Part shown: piece by piece, positions 61,984 through 64,000 of the stretch
Layout of the letters: each line of letters opens with the position of its first letter
Numbering within the stretch: the stretch's first letter is position 1
Assembly (NCBI GenBank): GCA_964551315.1
Contig: CAZKCM010000017.1
Coordinates: forward strand, 7,504 to 71,503
Direction: 5' to 3'
From: Virgifigura sp964551315
Lineage (GTDB): Bacteria; Pseudomonadota; Alphaproteobacteria; Dongiales; Dongiaceae
Length of the DNA: 64,000 nt
The notes under the pieces: model-generated
Told to the model about the DNA's origin: nothing
Seen by the model: the letters and a program-made list of their open reading frames with translations, nothing else
The model's database searches: none
Translations under genes and position numbers: made by a program

Positions 61984-62724
61984 ATGCGTTGGTTTGCCAA
62001 ACTCGCCGCCGCAAGCTGCGCCACGCTGCTCGCCGCATCATCGGCGTCGGCGCAAACGCCCGTCGATACCGCGCTGGTCCTCGCCGTCGACGCCTCCGGC
62101 AGCATCGATGACGCCGAGTTCCGGCTTCAGAAGGAGGGCATCGCACTGGCGGTGACGGACGAGCGCGTCCTGGCCGCCATCCAGTCCGGGCCGCTGCAGC
62201 GGATCGCCATCGCCTATGTCGAGTGGGGTGGGCCCGGGTCGGCACGGACGGTCGTCGACTGGGCCATCGTCGAGGACGCCGATTCGGCGCAGGCGTTCGC
62301 CCAGTCCGTGCTTGCCGCACCGCGCTCGGCGCAGACCTACAACGCCATCGGCGACGCCATCGCCCACGCGACCGCGATGCTGCGCGATTGTCCGTGCGAG
62401 CCGGGCCGGGCCGTTATCGATGTCTCCGGCGACAATCCGGACAATCGAAGCCATGTTCCCGCGATCGTTTCGCGGGAGGCCGCGGCCGCAGAGGGGATCA
62501 CGATCAACGCCTTGGCGATCCTTCAGTCGGATGCGCTGGGGCCGTCGGGACGGCCGTTACTGGTCGAGAACTACGAGAGCGAGGTCATCGCCGGGCCCGG
62601 GGCCTTCGTGCTGGCGGCGCAGGATCGTGGCGACTTCGCGCGCGCACTGCTTCAGAAGATGGTGCTGGAGATCGCGAACCGCACGCCCGGGGACCGCCGG
62701 CTGGCATCGGGAAGCCGGCCGTGA
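61984..62724 (+). CDS. Secreted DUF1194 (VWA-like) protein
   Basis: The protein has 246 residues. A signal peptide ends at ASA-Q (~23). The mature part begins VDTALVLAVDASGSIDDAEF with a MIDAS-type DxSGS, followed by IAIAYVEWGGPGSARTVVDWA, TYNAIGDAIAHATAML and VIDVSGDNPDN. This is the DUF1194 family, a von Willebrand-factor-A-like fold common in alphaproteobacteria and of unknown role. It should be periplasmic. It converges with the transporter gene. Confidence 0.88.
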   Translation: MRWFAKLAAASCATLLAASSASAQTPVDTALVLAVDASGSIDDAEFRLQKEGIALAVTDERVLAAIQSGPLQRIAIAYVEWGGPGSARTVVDWAIVEDADSAQAFAQSVLAAPRSAQTYNAIGDAIAHATAMLRDCPCEPGRAVIDVSGDNPDNRSHVPAIVSREAAAAEGITINALAILQSDALGPSGRPLLVENYESEVIAGPGAFVLAAQDRGDFARALLQKMVLEIANRTPGDRRLASGSRP

Positions 62725-62745
62725 TCGGCGGTCCCGATCCGCGGG

Positions 62746-63681
62746 TCAGGGCCGTTCGCCCGGCGGCACGACCGTGCGCGCCAGGCGGCGCTCGCGATGA
62801 AAGACGTACAGGCCGGAGCCGACGACGATCGCCACGCCGACCCAGGTCGTCGCGTTGGGGAATTCGCCGAAAATCAGAAGGCCGAGCAGGGTCGCGCTGA
62901 TAATCTCGAGATAGTGGAACGGCGCCAGCACACCGGCCGGAGCGCGACGAAAGGCGAACACGACCAGCAGGTGGGTGATCGCGGACAACAAGCCGATCCC
63001 GGTCAGCAGCATCCATTCCCAGGCGCTCGGCCAAACGGGGTCGACGACGTCGATGCCGGCCGCCGCACCGATCGCGAGCGCGAGGGACAGGACCGCCGTG
63101 CCGAAGATGCCCGCCCAAAGCTGCATCGCGCCGGCGCCCTCCCATCGTGCGAGGTGCCGGGTCAGCACAAGGTAGCCGGCGAGGCAAACGGCGGTGCCGA
63201 GCGGAAGTAGAGCGGCCGGTCCGAAGATCTCCCAGCTCGGCCGGATGACGACGAGCGCGCCCCCGAAGCCGACGGCGACCGCGGTCATGCGGCGCCAGCC
63301 GATCGGCTCGCCCAGGAACAGCGCCGAGAAAAGGGTGAGAACCAGAGGTTCGACGAAGAAGAGGGCGATCGCATCGGCCAGCGGCAGGTACTTCACCGCC
63401 CAGAAGAAGAGCAGCGTCCCACCGGCCAGGAGGGCCCCGCGGGCGGCGTGCAGATGGAGGCGGCGCAGCGGTTTTCTCCGCATCGTCAGAACGGCGGGCA
63501 GCAGGAAGATCGTCTGGAAGACGAAGCGGCCCCAGGCGACCTGGCCCGGCGGAACGGTCGCCGCCAGCGATTTGGCAAGCGCATCCATGCCCGGCGCCAT
63601 CAGCATGGCCAGAACCATGATCAGCATGCCCTTTTCGACGTCCGGGCCGGAGGCTGTCCGTGGGATGGCGGGGGTGGTCAT
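62746..63681 (-). CDS. DMT-superfamily transporter (two EamA domains)
   Basis: The protein has 311 residues from the ATG giving MTTPAIPRTASGPDVEKGM; the longer open frame upstream is not similar to the family. Ten hydrophobic segments are arranged as two EamA repeats. The first has WGRFVFQTIFLLPAVLT, FFWAVKYLPLADAIALFFVEPLVLTLFSALFLGE. The second has APFHYLEIISATLLGLLIFGEFPN. It is an inner-membrane metabolite exporter or exchanger of unknown substrate, preceded on the same strand by a tRNA gene. Confidence 0.88.
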   Translation of the reverse strand: MTTPAIPRTASGPDVEKGMLIMVLAMLMAPGMDALAKSLAATVPPGQVAWGRFVFQTIFLLPAVLTMRRKPLRRLHLHAARGALLAGGTLLFFWAVKYLPLADAIALFFVEPLVLTLFSALFLGEPIGWRRMTAVAVGFGGALVVIRPSWEIFGPAALLPLGTAVCLAGYLVLTRHLARWEGAGAMQLWAGIFGTAVLSLALAIGAAAGIDVVDPVWPSAWEWMLLTGIGLLSAITHLLVVFAFRRAPAGVLAPFHYLEIISATLLGLLIFGEFPNATTWVGVAIVVGSGLYVFHRERRLARTVVPPGERP

Positions 63682-63867
63682 GGCGGGACAATAGGGGTGA
63701 ACGGAAGCCGGCGCCAGCCGGTCTTTGCGCATTCCGGGCATGCATCGAGGCCGTCGATCCGGCGGGAACGCGGGCCTCGCGGTCAGAGCGGCGCGTCGCA
63801 CGGGGGACGTCCGCCGTCCGATGGCGCCGACGCAGAACGGAAAACGTTGCTCTTTGAAGGGGGTATC

Positions 63868-63942
63868 TGGTGCCGCCGGACAGGATTGAACTGTCGACCT
63901 CACCCTTACCAAGGGTGCGCTCTACCACTGAGCTACGGCGGC
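63868..63942 (-). tRNA. tRNA-Thr (anticodon GGT)
   Basis: On the minus strand the sequence folds as a full 75-base cloverleaf including an encoded CCA: acceptor GCCGCCG/CGGCGGC, D-stem GCTC/GAGC, anticodon stem CACCC/GGGTG with loop TTGGTAA (anticodon GGT), and T-stem GACAG/CTGTC with loop TTCAATC. It reads the ACC codon for threonine. Confidence 0.97.
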
Positions 63943-64000
63943 CCGCGCGATAGCGGCGCGAACCATGCCACAGCGCCCCCACGGGCGCAAGCGTTGGGAC

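Noticed and set aside
1..64000. CRISPR arrays, insertion sequences, rRNA
   Set aside because: No regularly spaced repeats, transposase-like proteins or rRNA segments were seen.

Overview
The window is about 64 kb of GC-rich, gene-dense chromosome from a proteobacterium. It most likely comes from an alphaproteobacterium of the Rhodospirillales type. This is inferred from the duplicated TssC in the T6SS locus, the heterotetrameric sarcosine oxidase operon, the DUF1194 protein and the overall gene style. No transposase, phage gene or CRISPR array was seen.

Left flank (1-11 kb). The window opens inside the 3' end of a filamentous-haemagglutinin-like surface protein. A lipoprotein with TPR repeats and a CHAT caspase-like protease domain follows at once. 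On the minus strand is a four-gene set: a caspase-fold protein whose catalytic Cys is Ser and which ends in a peptidoglycan-binding domain, a membrane haem-c/HAMP sensor with no output domain, a soluble Ser/Thr kinase with two C-terminal repeats, and a secreted OmpA-like protein. A tail-anchored unknown protein and a glycosyltransferase complete the flank.

Type VI secretion locus (11.3-41.5 kb, all plus strand). Order: tssA, tssB, tssC, a second tssC, tagJ, tssE, tssF, tssG, a SAM methyltransferase, tssH, hcp, vgrG, a DUF6931-like gene, PAAR, tagH (FHA), tssJ, tssK, tssL (with OmpA domain), tssM, tagF, a PP2C phosphatase and a PpkA-like kinase. Every core component is present, together with the threonine-phosphorylation switch (kinase, phosphatase, FHA, TagF). 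No recognisable effector-immunity pair lies inside. Short inverted repeats of the form ATTGC-N2-GYAAT recur upstream of tssA, tssB and hcp.

Microcompartment locus (41.8-54.9 kb). Three transcription units belong together: (i) a polyamine-type ABC importer plus a short-chain dehydrogenase; (ii) an acylating aldehyde dehydrogenase, two tandem-domain shell proteins, a small conserved protein, a pentamer vertex protein and a hexamer shell protein; (iii) a class III aminotransferase-fold enzyme and an APH-type kinase, on the minus strand. An AraC-type regulator sits between (i) and (ii). The content matches the RMM type of microcompartment known from Mycobacterium and Rhodococcus. The likely pathway is amino alcohol (for example 1-amino-2-propanol), kinase, phospholyase, aldehyde, acyl-CoA, with no need for B12. 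All three promoter regions carry the same element, TGTCAA-N15-WGTCAA, in gene-sense orientation. It ties the units into one regulon and is the most informative new observation here.

Right flank (55.2-64 kb). A GlxA/AraC-type regulator is divergent from soxBDAG (sarcosine oxidase), with repeated CGGAATC sites between them. A secreted DUF1194 (VWA-like) protein, a DMT/EamA transporter and tRNA-Thr(GGT) follow.
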